Part shown: one piece after another, positions 9,128 to 17,510 of the stretch
Layout: the number at the start of each line of letters is the position of its first letter
Position numbering within the stretch: position 1 is the stretch's first letter
DNA from: Mycolicibacterium porcinum
GTDB lineage: Bacteria; Actinomycetota; Actinomycetes; Mycobacteriales; Mycobacteriaceae
Reading direction: 5' to 3'
NCBI GenBank assembly: GCA_001942045.1
Contig: MSTD01000008.1
Span: forward strand, 85,643-149,642
DNA: 64,000 nucleotides
Program-made: the position numbers and the translations under genes
Notes under the pieces: generated by a model
Told to the model about the DNA's origin: nothing
Database searches by the model: none
Seen by the model: only the letters and a program-made list of their open reading frames with translations

Positions 9128-9703
9128 ATGACGATCAACAGGCTCTCCGCAGCGAGCGCGGCTGCGGTGCTGACCGCGGCGGCGCTGACGTTCCCCGCGT
9201 CGGCCTCCGCGGCCGCGAACTCGGCCGTCACCTCGATTCCCAGCCCGCAGGGCGACATCGAGATGCACGTCAGCGCGGACTGCGCGGGCACCCAGTGCAC
9301 GTTCAACACCCAGGCCAACCTGCTGACGCCGGACGGCCAGATCGGATTCCCGGGCGACGCGTGGGCCCGCCAGACCATCACCCTGCGCAGCACCAACAAG
9401 GACACCTGGCAGGAGGCCTCCTACAGCGCCCCGGCCGGAATGCCCCGGGAGATCAAGGGCTCCAACCACGACAACGTGCTGTCGAAGCTGTACCGCTCGA
9501 CGAACAAGGTCGAGATCTCGGCGACCTACTTCGGCGGCGGGCCCATCGAACGCTTCCGGATCGAAGGCGTGTCGACCCCGACCGAGTGGCGGACCGGTCA
9601 GCCGAACACCAAGGACCAGTTCATCATCTGCTCAGTCATCCAGGTGGTGTTCGGCGGCGTCAACCTGACGACGCCCACCGCCTGCACCCAGACCGGGTTC
9701 TGA
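9128..9703 (+). CDS. Secreted protein of unknown function
   Basis: About 191 aa. N-terminal signal peptide (RLSAASAAAVLTAAALTFPA, with an ASA-type cleavage site), then a soluble domain with four cysteines (two near ADCAGTQCTF, one in FIICSV, one in TACTQ) that could form two disulfides. I do not recognise a functional family. It occupies the position of Rv3572 in M. tuberculosis, between kshB and fadE34. ATG 9128 is preferred to an in-frame TTG at 9122. It starts 22 nt after kshB, so it may share the KstR-controlled transcript. Its last 72 nt overlap the oppositely oriented gene at 9632. Confidence 0.75.
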   Translation: MTINRLSAASAAAVLTAAALTFPASASAAANSAVTSIPSPQGDIEMHVSADCAGTQCTFNTQANLLTPDGQIGFPGDAWARQTITLRSTNKDTWQEASYSAPAGMPREIKGSNHDNVLSKLYRSTNKVEISATYFGGGPIERFRIEGVSTPTEWRTGQPNTKDQFIICSVIQVVFGGVNLTTPTACTQTGF

Positions 9704-10147
9704 CATGTGCCGGTCCACGAGCCGGCGCCACCGGCGGTGCCGGTAGGCGTAGATCCCGCGGGCCAGCAACACCACAGCGGAAGTGAGTCGGCCGGCATCG
9801 ATCTCGACGGTGTCGCTGTACCGGCACGAGTGATCGGTGACCGGTTCCACGTGCAGTGTGTGATCCCACGATCGCAGCACTCCGCCGTACTCATGGGTGC
9901 GGATCGTGCGGGCACTGTCGTCGACATCGAGCACCTCGATGGTGTGCCGGTAGGCCGGGATCACGTGGAAGGCGAACAGCCAACCCGTGCCCCGGTCCCC
10001 GGCCTGGAACGGCTCGGTACGGCCGGACAGGGCCGGCACGCCGAACAGTCCGCGGCAGACGTAGAGAAACGTCGGCACCTGCTGCATGGCCTGCCACACT
10101 CGTTCGGTATCGGCGGGCAGAATCGTCTCAACGTGGATGCGCTGCAT
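9632..10147 (-). CDS. SRPBCC (polyketide-cyclase-like) protein
   Basis: 171 aa. The start MQRIHVETILPADTERVWQAMQQVPTF and the DxGTGWLFAFHVIPAY / RTHEYGGVLRSWDHTLHVEP blocks fit the START/SRPBCC ligand-binding fold; no catalytic residues can be named. The tail after about 150 (GAGGGRRQVDAAEHHLDD) is not family-like and lies where the gene runs antisense over the secreted-protein gene, so it looks like recent read-through extension. Divergent from the TetR gene at 10208, which may regulate it. Confidence 0.65.
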   Translation of the reverse strand: MQRIHVETILPADTERVWQAMQQVPTFLYVCRGLFGVPALSGRTEPFQAGDRGTGWLFAFHVIPAYRHTIEVLDVDDSARTIRTHEYGGVLRSWDHTLHVEPVTDHSCRYSDTVEIDAGRLTSAVVLLARGIYAYRHRRWRRLVDRHMSEPGLGAGGGRRQVDAAEHHLDD

Positions 10148-10207
10148 GTCACCAATTTTCGTGAGCCTCGCATCGGCTGACTACTCGCTTTTCGTGCGGA
10201 GGTGAGG

Positions 10208-10825
10208 ATGACCCCGACCGACCGGTTCCGGGCACGTAAGCAGCCCAGACAACAGCGCTCCGTCGAGACCCGGCAGGCCATTCTCGACGCCGCGGCTCGC
10301 GTTTTCGCCGAATACGGGTACGCCGCGGGGACCACCAACCGCATCGCCGCAGCAGCGGATCTGTCGATCGGCTCGCTGTATCAGTACTTTCCGAACAAGG
10401 ACGCGATCCTGTCGGCGCTCACCGACGCGCACGTCGACGCCGGTACGGCGCTGCTGCGCGAGCGCGCTTCCGCAGGTCTGCCCGAGACACTCGAAGACCT
10501 GCTCCGGCTGTTCGTCCGGGCGACCATCGACAACCACCGCGACGACACCCGCCTGCACCGGGTGCTGTTCGAAGAAGCTCCCCGATCACCGGCCTTGCTG
10601 AACCGGTTGCACCACACCGAAGCGGAGGCGGTGAGTGCGGCAAAAGCCTTGCTGGACAGCCGCTCTGACGTTGCAGTGTCCGATACCGGGTTTGCGGCGC
10701 GCATGGTCGTCGCGACCGTCGAGTCGCTGACACACCGGTTGTTGGCGTGCGACAAACCCGCCGATGCCGAACAACTCGAGGACGGCATCGTCACGATGCT
10801 GGCGGGATACCTGCGGGGGCACTAA
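10208..10825 (+). CDS. TetR-family regulator
   Basis: 205-aa TetR repressor: helix-turn-helix with FAEYGYAAGTTNRIAAAADL and SIGSLYQYFPNKDAIL (about residues 30-65), then a ligand domain of the broad C-terminal type (RLHRVLFEEAPR). ATG 10208 has GGAGG with 5-nt spacing; GTG 10202 overlaps that site and is rejected. Divergent from the SRPBCC gene and convergent with fadE34. Not part of the KstR set as far as the sequence shows; its target is unknown. Confidence 0.88.
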   Translation: MTPTDRFRARKQPRQQRSVETRQAILDAAARVFAEYGYAAGTTNRIAAAADLSIGSLYQYFPNKDAILSALTDAHVDAGTALLRERASAGLPETLEDLLRLFVRATIDNHRDDTRLHRVLFEEAPRSPALLNRLHHTEAEAVSAAKALLDSRSDVAVSDTGFAARMVVATVESLTHRLLACDKPADAEQLEDGIVTMLAGYLRGH

Positions 10826-10828
10826 TCG

Positions 10829-10890
10829 CGCGAGCAGACGCGTATGTCCCCGAAACCACGGCGTGTCGGGAACATTTGCGTCTGTTCGCG
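10829..10890. terminator. Long hairpin between convergent genes
   Basis: Two 25-nt arms (10829-10853 and 10866-10890) pair with about four mismatches around a 12-nt loop. It fills the whole gap between the TetR gene and fadE34, so it can stop transcripts from both sides. Confidence 0.7.
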
Positions 10891-10899
10891 GGAGAAAAC

Positions 10900-13029
10900 C
10901 TAGCGGGGCAGGCCGAGGAGACGCTCACCGGCGACGGTCAGCAGGATCTGCTCGGTGCCACCGGCGATGGTCAGGCAGCGGGTGTTGAGGAAGTCGTGCA
11001 CCTCTTGGTTGCGCACTACACCGCCGCCGTCGGACAGTTCCAGCCGGAACTCGGCGAGCGTCTGGCGGTAGCGCACCCCGATCAGCTTGCGGGCGCTGGC
11101 CTGCGCGCCGGTGTCCTGACCGCTGACCGCCAGCTGGGCGATCCGCTGATCCAGCAGCGAGCCCACCTGGGCCGTGAGGATCAGCCCGCCGAGGCGGTCC
11201 AGATCGGCCGGATCGACATCCGGCTTCGCGCCGAGAGTCCGCAGCAGCTCCTCCATCGGGTTGCCCAGCGCCGTCCCGCCGGCCATCGCCACGCGCTCGT
11301 TGGCCAGCGTGGTGCGGGCCAGCCGCCAGCCGTCGTTGACGGTGCCGACGACCATCTCGTCGGGCACGAACACGTCGTCGAAGAACACCTCGTTGAACAG
11401 CTCGTCACCGGTGATCTCGCGCAGCGGGCGGATCACGATGCCGGGTGTCTTCATGTCGATCAGGAAGTAGGTGATGCCCTTGTGCTTCGGAGCCTCGGCA
11501 TCGGTACGCGCCAGGCACACCCCCCAGTGCGCCTTCTGTGCCGCCGAGGTCCAAACCTTCTGTCCGGTCAGCTTCCAACCCGGCTCGCCGTTGGGCCCTT
11601 CGGCGCGAACAGCTTTCATCCGCAGCGCGGCCAGATCCGATCCGGCGCCCGGCTCGGAGAACAGCTGGCACCAGGCCAGGTCACCACGCAACGTGGCCGG
11701 CACGAACTGGTCGATCTGCTCCGGGCTGCCGTGCTCCAGGATGGTCGGCACCGCCCACCAGCCGATCACCAGATCGGGGCGCTCCACCTCGGCGGCGGCC
11801 AGCTCCTGATCGATCAGCAACTGCTCGGCCGGAGAAGCGTTGCGGCCGTAAGGCTTCGGCCAGTGCGGGGCCAGTAGGCCCGACTCGGCCAGGGCCACCT
11901 GCCGCTTCTCCACCGGCAGTGCGGCCACGTCGGCGACCGCGGCACTGATCTCCGGGCGCAGACCGGCCACCGACTCCAGATCGATCCGCAGCTCACGGCG
12001 CACGCCCTGCTGAGTCAGTGCCGAAACCCGGCGAATCCACCGGCGCCGGCCACCGAGTGCATGCGAAATCCCATATGCGCGACGCAGATACAGATGCGCC
12101 TCGTGCTCCCAGGTGATGCCGATACCGCCGAGCACCTGGATGCAGTCCTTGGCGTTGGCCTCGGCCGCGTCCACGCCCGCGGCCGCCGCCACCGCAGCGG
12201 CGATCGACAGCTGGGAGTCGTCAGACTCGGACACCGCGCGCGCCGCGTCGGCCGCCGACACCGAGATCTGCTCAGAACGCAGCAGCATCTCGGCACACAT
12301 GTGCTTGACGGCCTGGAAGCTGCCGATCGGCTTGCCGAACTGCTCGCGCACCTTGGCGTATTCGGTGGCGGTCTGCAGGGTCCAGCGCGCCAGGCCGGCC
12401 GCTTCGGCGGCAAGGACGGCGGCGGTGATGTCGGAGAACCGCTGCCGCGAGACGTTGAGCACCTGCGCGGGAGCCGAATCGAACACGACCCGGGCCAGCG
12501 GCAGAGAGAAGTCGGTAGCGGTGAGCAGTTCGATAGTCACCCCGGCAGCACTGCCGTCGACCAGAACCACGCGATCCCCGGCCGGCAGCAACAGCACGCC
12601 CGCGGCGTCGGCGCCCAGGACGTACTCGGCGGTGCCCGAGACCTTGTCTCCAGCGAGCGTCAGGTCGGCATCCAGCGCCGCACCGGCGCTGCGTTCACCC
12701 GAGACCAATGCCTCCAGCACGGCCTCGTCGGTCACGACGAGGGTGGCCAGGGCCGTGGTGGCCACCGGACCGGGCACCAGCGCGGCAGCGGCCTCGTCGA
12801 CCATCGCGCACAGGTCCTCGACCGTGCCGCCGGCACCACCCTGTTCCTCGGGGACCGCGACGCTGAAGATCCCTAGTTCGGCGAGACCCTGAAACGGTGC
12901 GCGCCAGGCGTCGGCATCGGTTTCACCGGCTCGGACCGCCGCAGCGGTGTCGGTGGCACCAGCCCAGCTCCTTACCAGGTCACGGGCGGCAAACTGCTCG
13001 TCAGTGATGGTCGCAGACGCGCCGGACAT
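10900..13029 (-). CDS. fadE34: FadE34, two-domain acyl-CoA dehydrogenase of sterol side-chain degradation
   Basis: 709 aa, about twice the usual acyl-CoA dehydrogenase length and matching FadE34 of M. tuberculosis (711 aa). Two dehydrogenase domains are fused: residues 1 to about 330 (with WTLQTATEYAKVREQFGKPI) and about 345 to 709 (with FSEPGAGSDLAALRMKA, WTSAAQKAHWGVCLART and GITYFLID). The fusion mimics the alpha2beta2 dehydrogenases used elsewhere on sterol side chains. It is thought to dehydrogenate the CoA thioester of a shortened steroid side chain. ATG 13029; a perfect KstR box lies 45-58 bp upstream. Divergent from kstR. Confidence 0.95.
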   Translation of the reverse strand: MSGASATITDEQFAARDLVRSWAGATDTAAAVRAGETDADAWRAPFQGLAELGIFSVAVPEEQGGAGGTVEDLCAMVDEAAAALVPGPVATTALATLVVTDEAVLEALVSGERSAGAALDADLTLAGDKVSGTAEYVLGADAAGVLLLPAGDRVVLVDGSAAGVTIELLTATDFSLPLARVVFDSAPAQVLNVSRQRFSDITAAVLAAEAAGLARWTLQTATEYAKVREQFGKPIGSFQAVKHMCAEMLLRSEQISVSAADAARAVSESDDSQLSIAAAVAAAAGVDAAEANAKDCIQVLGGIGITWEHEAHLYLRRAYGISHALGGRRRWIRRVSALTQQGVRRELRIDLESVAGLRPEISAAVADVAALPVEKRQVALAESGLLAPHWPKPYGRNASPAEQLLIDQELAAAEVERPDLVIGWWAVPTILEHGSPEQIDQFVPATLRGDLAWCQLFSEPGAGSDLAALRMKAVRAEGPNGEPGWKLTGQKVWTSAAQKAHWGVCLARTDAEAPKHKGITYFLIDMKTPGIVIRPLREITGDELFNEVFFDDVFVPDEMVVGTVNDGWRLARTTLANERVAMAGGTALGNPMEELLRTLGAKPDVDPADLDRLGGLILTAQVGSLLDQRIAQLAVSGQDTGAQASARKLIGVRYRQTLAEFRLELSDGGGVVRNQEVHDFLNTRCLTIAGGTEQILLTVAGERLLGLPR

Positions 13030-13073
13030 GGTGGACCTCCTAGCCCCTAACGCGAGAAGTCCGTGCTTCCCAC

Positions 13074-13087
13074 TAGAACGTGTTCTA
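13074..13087. promoter_or_regulatory. KstR box, fully palindromic
   Basis: TAGAACGTGTTCTA is a perfect palindrome and fits the KstR motif exactly. It lies between fadE34 and kstR, consistent with repression of fadE34 and autoregulation. Confidence 0.93.
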
Positions 13088-13230
13088 ATGGTGACAGTGT
13101 TCGACCGTCAAGTCGACCCGCATCACAGCAGGACACGTCCGTGTGTTTACCGGCGCGGAGGTGCGTAGAAGGAGATCGCCGTGCGTATCGTTTTCCATGA
13201 GGTACGCGCCGAGAGGGGGCCACACACCGC

Positions 13231-13908
13231 ATGTCCAGCGCACCACAGCAGACAGGCAGCGAATCGTCCGGGTCGGACACTCGACCCCGTGAGGTCTTGA
13301 ACGTGGCAGTACTCGCCGAATCCGAACTCGGATCAGAAGCACAGCGGGAGCGCCGCAAGCGCATCCTGGACGCCACCCTGGCCATCGCCTCCAAGGGCGG
13401 CTACGAGGCCGTCCAGATGCGCGCCGTGGCCGAACGCGCCGATGTCGCCGTCGGCACGCTCTACCGCTACTTCCCCTCCAAGGTCCATCTGCTGGTGTCC
13501 GCACTCGGCCGCGAGTTCGAGCGCATCGACGCCAAGACCGACCGAGCCGCGCTCTCCGGTGGCACCCCCTACCAGCGGCTGAGCTTCATGGTCGGCAAGT
13601 TGAACCGGGCCATGCAGCGCAACCCGCTGCTCACCGAGGCCATGACGCGGGCGTTCGTCTTCGCCGACGCATCCGCCGCGGGCGAGGTCGACCACGTCGG
13701 CAAGCTGATGGACTCGATGTTCGCCAGGGCCATGAGCGACGGCGAGCCGACCGAGGACCAGTACCACATCGCCCGGGTCATCTCGGATGTGTGGCTGTCG
13801 AACCTGCTGGCCTGGCTGACCCGGCGGGCCTCGGCCACCGACGTCAGCAAGCGGCTGGACCTGGCCGTGCGGCTGCTGATCGGCGCCGAGGACAAACCTA
13901 AGATCTAG
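13231..13908 (+). CDS. kstR: KstR, repressor of cholesterol catabolism
   Basis: TetR-type repressor of the sterol regulon, released by 3-oxo-cholestenoyl-CoA-type ligands. From residue 25 the sequence is almost that of known KstR: VAVLAESELGSEAQRERRKR, the helix-turn-helix with MRAVAERADVAVGTLYRYFP, and QYHIARVISDVWLSNLLAWL. ATG 13231 gives 225 aa; a GTG at 13303 gives 201 aa, close to the 199-aa M. tuberculosis protein, so the first 24 residues are uncertain. Divergent from fadE34 with a palindromic KstR box between. otsB follows after 3 nt. Confidence 0.96.
   Translation: MSSAPQQTGSESSGSDTRPREVLNVAVLAESELGSEAQRERRKRILDATLAIASKGGYEAVQMRAVAERADVAVGTLYRYFPSKVHLLVSALGREFERIDAKTDRAALSGGTPYQRLSFMVGKLNRAMQRNPLLTEAMTRAFVFADASAAGEVDHVGKLMDSMFARAMSDGEPTEDQYHIARVISDVWLSNLLAWLTRRASATDVSKRLDLAVRLLIGAEDKPKI
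13899..13904 (+). promoter_or_regulatory. Possible -10 box for leaderless otsB
   Basis: TAAGAT, 7 nt before the otsB GTG and inside the end of kstR. It may add a leaderless transcript to read-through from kstR. Confidence 0.35.
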
Positions 13909-13911
13909 CGG

Positions 13912-14655
13912 GTGAGCCTTCCCGTCGACCTTCAGGACGCACTGACCCGGGCTGCGCAGGTCCCACGGCTGCTGATCACGTCCGATTTCGACGGCACCCT
14001 GGCCCCGATCGTCAACAACCCGGCCGACGCGCGCCCGCTGCGCGATGGCGCGGAGGCGCTGGTGGCGCTGGCTCAACGCCCGGACACCTCCGCCGCCCTG
14101 ATCTCCGGCCGCGCGCTGGAGGTACTGCGGGACCTGTCCGGCATGCCCGCGGCCGTGCACATGGTCGGCAGCCACGGCGCCGAGTTCGACTCCGGGTTCG
14201 CCCACCCCATCGATCGCGCCCTGCTCGACCGGATCGCCGCCGAATTGACCGCGATCGCCGCGACCAGGCCTGGGGTGACCGTCGAACTCAAACCCGCGAG
14301 CGTGGCCCTGCACGTGCGCAACGCCGAACCTGCCGACGCCGAAGCCGCGTCCGCGCAGGCACTTCAGTCCGCCCGAGCCTGGGATGCGCAGCTGACCAAG
14401 GGCAAAGCCGTGCTCGAGTTCGCGGTGATCACCACCGACAAGGGCGAAGCGATCGACATCCTGCGCGACGAGCACCAGGCGTCGGCAGTGATCTACTTCG
14501 GCGACGACGTCACCGACGAGAAGGCGTTCCGACGACTGCGCGACGGCGATGTCGGCGTCAAGGTGGGGCCCGGCGAGACGCTCGCCGGATATCGGGTCGA
14601 CGAGCCCGAAGACGTTGTGGCAGCGCTGAAGTACCTGTTGGACGCGCGCCGCTGA
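13912..14655 (+). CDS. otsB: Trehalose-6-phosphate phosphatase
   Basis: 247-aa HAD-superfamily phosphatase that makes trehalose from trehalose-6-phosphate. Motif I is SDFDGTLAP (about 24-32), motif II ISGR, and motif IV YFGDDVTDEKAF near the C-terminus, the typical OtsB ending. A compact stand-alone form, shorter than mycobacterial OtsB2 (about 390 aa). GTG start, 3 nt after kstR. The trehalose link to the neighbouring LacI regulator is possible but not shown. Confidence 0.92.
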   Translation: MSLPVDLQDALTRAAQVPRLLITSDFDGTLAPIVNNPADARPLRDGAEALVALAQRPDTSAALISGRALEVLRDLSGMPAAVHMVGSHGAEFDSGFAHPIDRALLDRIAAELTAIAATRPGVTVELKPASVALHVRNAEPADAEAASAQALQSARAWDAQLTKGKAVLEFAVITTDKGEAIDILRDEHQASAVIYFGDDVTDEKAFRRLRDGDVGVKVGPGETLAGYRVDEPEDVVAALKYLLDARR

Positions 14656-14718
14656 CGCCGAAACGGTATTCCAGCAGAAGAAGTGCGAGTAACGGCCTGC
14701 CGGAATACCGTTTCGGCG
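14656..14718. terminator. Long perfect hairpin between convergent genes
   Basis: Arms 14656-14672 and 14702-14718 are perfectly complementary over 17 bp (core GAAACGGTATTCC) with a 29-nt loop. It starts right after the otsB stop and ends 16 nt before the LacI-gene stop; a bidirectional terminator is likely. Confidence 0.75.
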
Positions 14719-14734
14719 GAATGGGTGAGAGGAG

Positions 14735-15835
14735 CTAGGCCGGCGGGCCCGACGTCCGGCCGCGCACCACCTCGGTGTCGAGTACCTCGATGACCGGCAG
14801 CCCGTCCCGCGGCGGATTGTGCAGCAACTCGCCGGCCCGCCGCCCCTTGGCCACGCTGGACTGCACCACCGTGGACAGGCCGCGGCGCAACGCCTCCGGC
14901 ACCCCGTCGAACCCGGTCACCGTCATCTCCCCCGGCACGAAGATGCCGCGCGAGCGCAGGTAATCCATGGCCGACAAGGCCAGCACGTCGGCGGTACACA
15001 TCAGTGCAGTGATGCGGGGATTGGCGTCCAGCGCCACCTCGGCAGCCGCACCACCGGACGTCGGCAGATGGTCGTAGCTCTCCACCACCGTCAGGGTGTC
15101 CGGTGCCAGACCGGCCGCTGTCATCGCGTCGTACACCCCGTGGATCCGCTCGCGCTGCACGTGGAAATGCGGGGACAACACCCGATCCGGGTCTGCCAGT
15201 GCGGGTTTCGTGGACTCATGTGGCCAGTCCCGGCCCAGTCGCATGGTCAGCAGGCCGATGTCGCGGTGGCCCAGCTCGAGCACATGCTCGGCCAGCCGAC
15301 GCATCCCGCCGCGATCGTCGATGCTCACGCGCGAAACCCCTGGCACGTCTTTCGGCTGATCCACCACCACGACCGGCAGGTGACGCTGACGCACCACCGG
15401 AAGATACGGATCGTCATCCGAGGCCGAGTACACCACGAATCCATCGACGCCGGCCGCGAGGACCGCCGCCGAACCATCCTCGAAACTGCGGTTGGGCCCG
15501 ATCGCCACCAGCAGCAGGCCCTGCCCCACCGCCTCGCAGGATTCGGCAAGTCCGGCAACGAAATCCAACGCGGCGGGATCACTGAACGAGTAGTTGAGCG
15601 GCTCGGTGATGATCAACCCGACGGCGCCGGCCTTGCGGGTGCGCAGTGACCGTGCCACCGGATCCGGCCCGGCATAGCCCAGCCGCTTGGCCGCGTCGAA
15701 GATCCGGTCGCGAAGCTCGGCGGACAACTGGTCAGGACGGTTGTAGGCGTTGGAGATCGTGGTCCGCGAAACCTTCAGTTCGGCCGCCAACGAAGCCAGG
15801 GTGGCCCGCCGCGGCGGGTGGGGACTCCTTGGCAT
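14735..15835 (-). CDS. LacI-family regulator
   Basis: 366-aa LacI/GalR regulator. N-terminal helix-turn-helix ATLASLAAELKVSRTTISNA with hinge ELRDRIFDAAKRLGYAGPDP, then a periplasmic-binding-protein-like sugar domain (VGLIITEPLNYSFSDPAALD... VTGFDGVPEA). Comparable in kind and place to Rv3575c of M. tuberculosis. Its ligand and operator are not evident; the convergent otsB makes a sugar-phosphate link conceivable. 11 nt separate its start from the znuB stop upstream on the same strand, so it may be co-transcribed with znuABC. Confidence 0.92.
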   Translation of the reverse strand: MPRSPHPPRRATLASLAAELKVSRTTISNAYNRPDQLSAELRDRIFDAAKRLGYAGPDPVARSLRTRKAGAVGLIITEPLNYSFSDPAALDFVAGLAESCEAVGQGLLLVAIGPNRSFEDGSAAVLAAGVDGFVVYSASDDDPYLPVVRQRHLPVVVVDQPKDVPGVSRVSIDDRGGMRRLAEHVLELGHRDIGLLTMRLGRDWPHESTKPALADPDRVLSPHFHVQRERIHGVYDAMTAAGLAPDTLTVVESYDHLPTSGGAAAEVALDANPRITALMCTADVLALSAMDYLRSRGIFVPGEMTVTGFDGVPEALRRGLSTVVQSSVAKGRRAGELLHNPPRDGLPVIEVLDTEVVRGRTSGPPA

Positions 15836-15846
15836 GCTTTCCGAGG

Positions 15847-16731
15847 CTAGTGGATGGCCGAATTCCTCACCCGGTCAACCGTCCACACAACCAGCCAGAT
15901 CCCGCAGGCGATCGTGACGATCACGAAGCTCGGCGGCATGTTGAAGATCGCCGACACCGCCAGGCCGGCCCACACCGATACGACGCTGATCGCGGTCGAG
16001 ATCGTCATCGCCAGGACCGGCCGGGCCGTCACCATGATCGCCGTCGCGGCCGGGGTGACGACGAGCGCGAACAACAGCAGCGTGCCCACGGCCAGCACCG
16101 CCATCGTCACCGCGATCCCCAGCAGAACCATGAACAGCACCGACAACGCACGTACCGGTATCCCCTTGGCCTCGGCCACCTGCGCGTTGACCGAGGCGAA
16201 CAGCAGTGGGCGGAAAACGAATACGACCGTGGCTGCCAGCACGAGCAGCAGCGCGGTGAAGGTCAGCAATTGCTGATGCGTGATGGCCAGCAGGTTGCCG
16301 AACAAGACGTTGGTCAGCGTGGACGAATTCTTGGTTGCCAGCGAGTTGAAGAACAGGCCGAAGCCGGTCGCCAGGGCCAGTACCGTGCCGGTGGCCACCT
16401 CGCGGTCGTGGGCCCGGCTGCCCAGTGCCCCGATCACGAGGGCTCCGCCGACGCAGAACGCGCCGAGGCCCAATCCGACCGGAAGCCCGAGCAGCGCCGC
16501 ACCGGTGGCGCCGGGCAGACCGATGTGGGCCAGGGCGTGGGCGGCGAACGCGGTGTTGCGCACGATGACGAAATAGCCGATCAGCCCGGCCGCCAACGCC
16601 ACCAGCGTGCCGCCGATCAGCGCGTTGCGCATGAACGCCGAGGTCAGGATCTGCCACCAGTTGTGCTGATAGCCCAGCGCCAAAGTGCTTTGGGCGAACG
16701 TGCCCTGCGCCAGCAGACCCGCCGACATCAC
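15847..16731 (-). CDS. znuB: Zinc ABC transporter permease
   Basis: 294-aa ABC-3-family integral membrane protein with about 8-9 hydrophobic segments, for example ALIGGTLVALAAGLIGYFVI and ALSVLFMVLLGIAVTMAVLA. It forms the channel of a high-affinity zinc importer with ZnuC and ZnuA. ATG 16731 overlaps the znuC stop by 4 nt (ATGA). Zinc rather than manganese is inferred from the Zur box upstream of the operon and the His-rich ZnuA. Confidence 0.93.
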   Translation of the reverse strand: MMSAGLLAQGTFAQSTLALGYQHNWWQILTSAFMRNALIGGTLVALAAGLIGYFVIVRNTAFAAHALAHIGLPGATGAALLGLPVGLGLGAFCVGGALVIGALGSRAHDREVATGTVLALATGFGLFFNSLATKNSSTLTNVLFGNLLAITHQQLLTFTALLLVLAATVVFVFRPLLFASVNAQVAEAKGIPVRALSVLFMVLLGIAVTMAVLAVGTLLLFALVVTPAATAIMVTARPVLAMTISTAISVVSVWAGLAVSAIFNMPPSFVIVTIACGIWLVVWTVDRVRNSAIH

Positions 16732-17510
16732 CCGCTCCTCATGTACATCTGCCCCAGCGGGGTGTGGGCCACCTGCACCTTGGTCCCGTAGAGATGGGTC
16801 AGCAGATCGGCATCCACCACCTCGTCGATGGCCGCGTGGTGAGCGTGTCCGTCGAGCAGATAGATGGCGCTGTCGAGCACACTCAGCAGTGGGTTGAGGT
16901 CATGGGCGACAACGAGAATCGTCACCCCGAGGTCCTGGTTGAGCCGGGCCAGCAACTGCACGATCTCGTGCTGGTTGCGCAGGTCGAGGGCGGCCAGCGG
17001 TTCGTCGAGGATGAGCATTTTCGGATGTCCGACAAGGGCATTGGCCAAGGCGATGCGCTGCCGTTGACCGCCGGACAGTTCCGACAGCCGCATGGTCGCG
17101 AACCCGGTGGCCTCCACCGAGGCCAAGGCCTCGTCAACGCGGGCGCGGTCGGCGGCCGAGGTCCGGGTGAAGCCCCATCGGCGACCGGTGAGGCCCAGGG
17201 TCACCGCACCGCGGGCCCGGATGGCCTCCCCCGCACCCGCCGCGTAATCCTGCGGGACATACCCGATCAGGTCGTTGTGCTCACCCGGCGCACCGCCCAG
17301 GACCTGCACCGACCCCGACGCCGCAGGCAGCAGGCCCAGGATGACCTGCAGCATCGTGGACTTGCCCGATCCGTTGGACCCGATCAGCGCGACGATGCCG
17401 CCCGTCGGGATCTCGAAGGTGCCCTCCGACCAGATGAGTCGGCCCCCGCGCACGGCGCTGACATCGTCGAAGACGAGCGCTGGTTGAGACTCGGTGCTAC
17501 TGCTGGACAC
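16728..17510 (-). CDS. znuC: Zinc ABC transporter ATP-binding protein
   Basis: ABC ATPase of the zinc importer, about 260 aa. Walker A GSNGSGKST, Q-loop YVPQD, signature LSGGQRQR, Walker B LILDEP and H-loop VAHD are all present. Start: GTG 17510 (MSSSSTESQPALVF) is preferred, with a 14-nt overlap with znuA; an in-frame TTG at 17525 would add five residues. Between znuA and znuB in one operon. Confidence 0.93.
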   Translation of the reverse strand: MSSSSTESQPALVFDDVSAVRGGRLIWSEGTFEIPTGGIVALIGSNGSGKSTMLQVILGLLPAASGSVQVLGGAPGEHNDLIGYVPQDYAAGAGEAIRARGAVTLGLTGRRWGFTRTSAADRARVDEALASVEATGFATMRLSELSGGQRQRIALANALVGHPKMLILDEPLAALDLRNQHEIVQLLARLNQDLGVTILVVAHDLNPLLSVLDSAIYLLDGHAHHAAIDEVVDADLLTHLYGTKVQVAHTPLGQMYMRSG

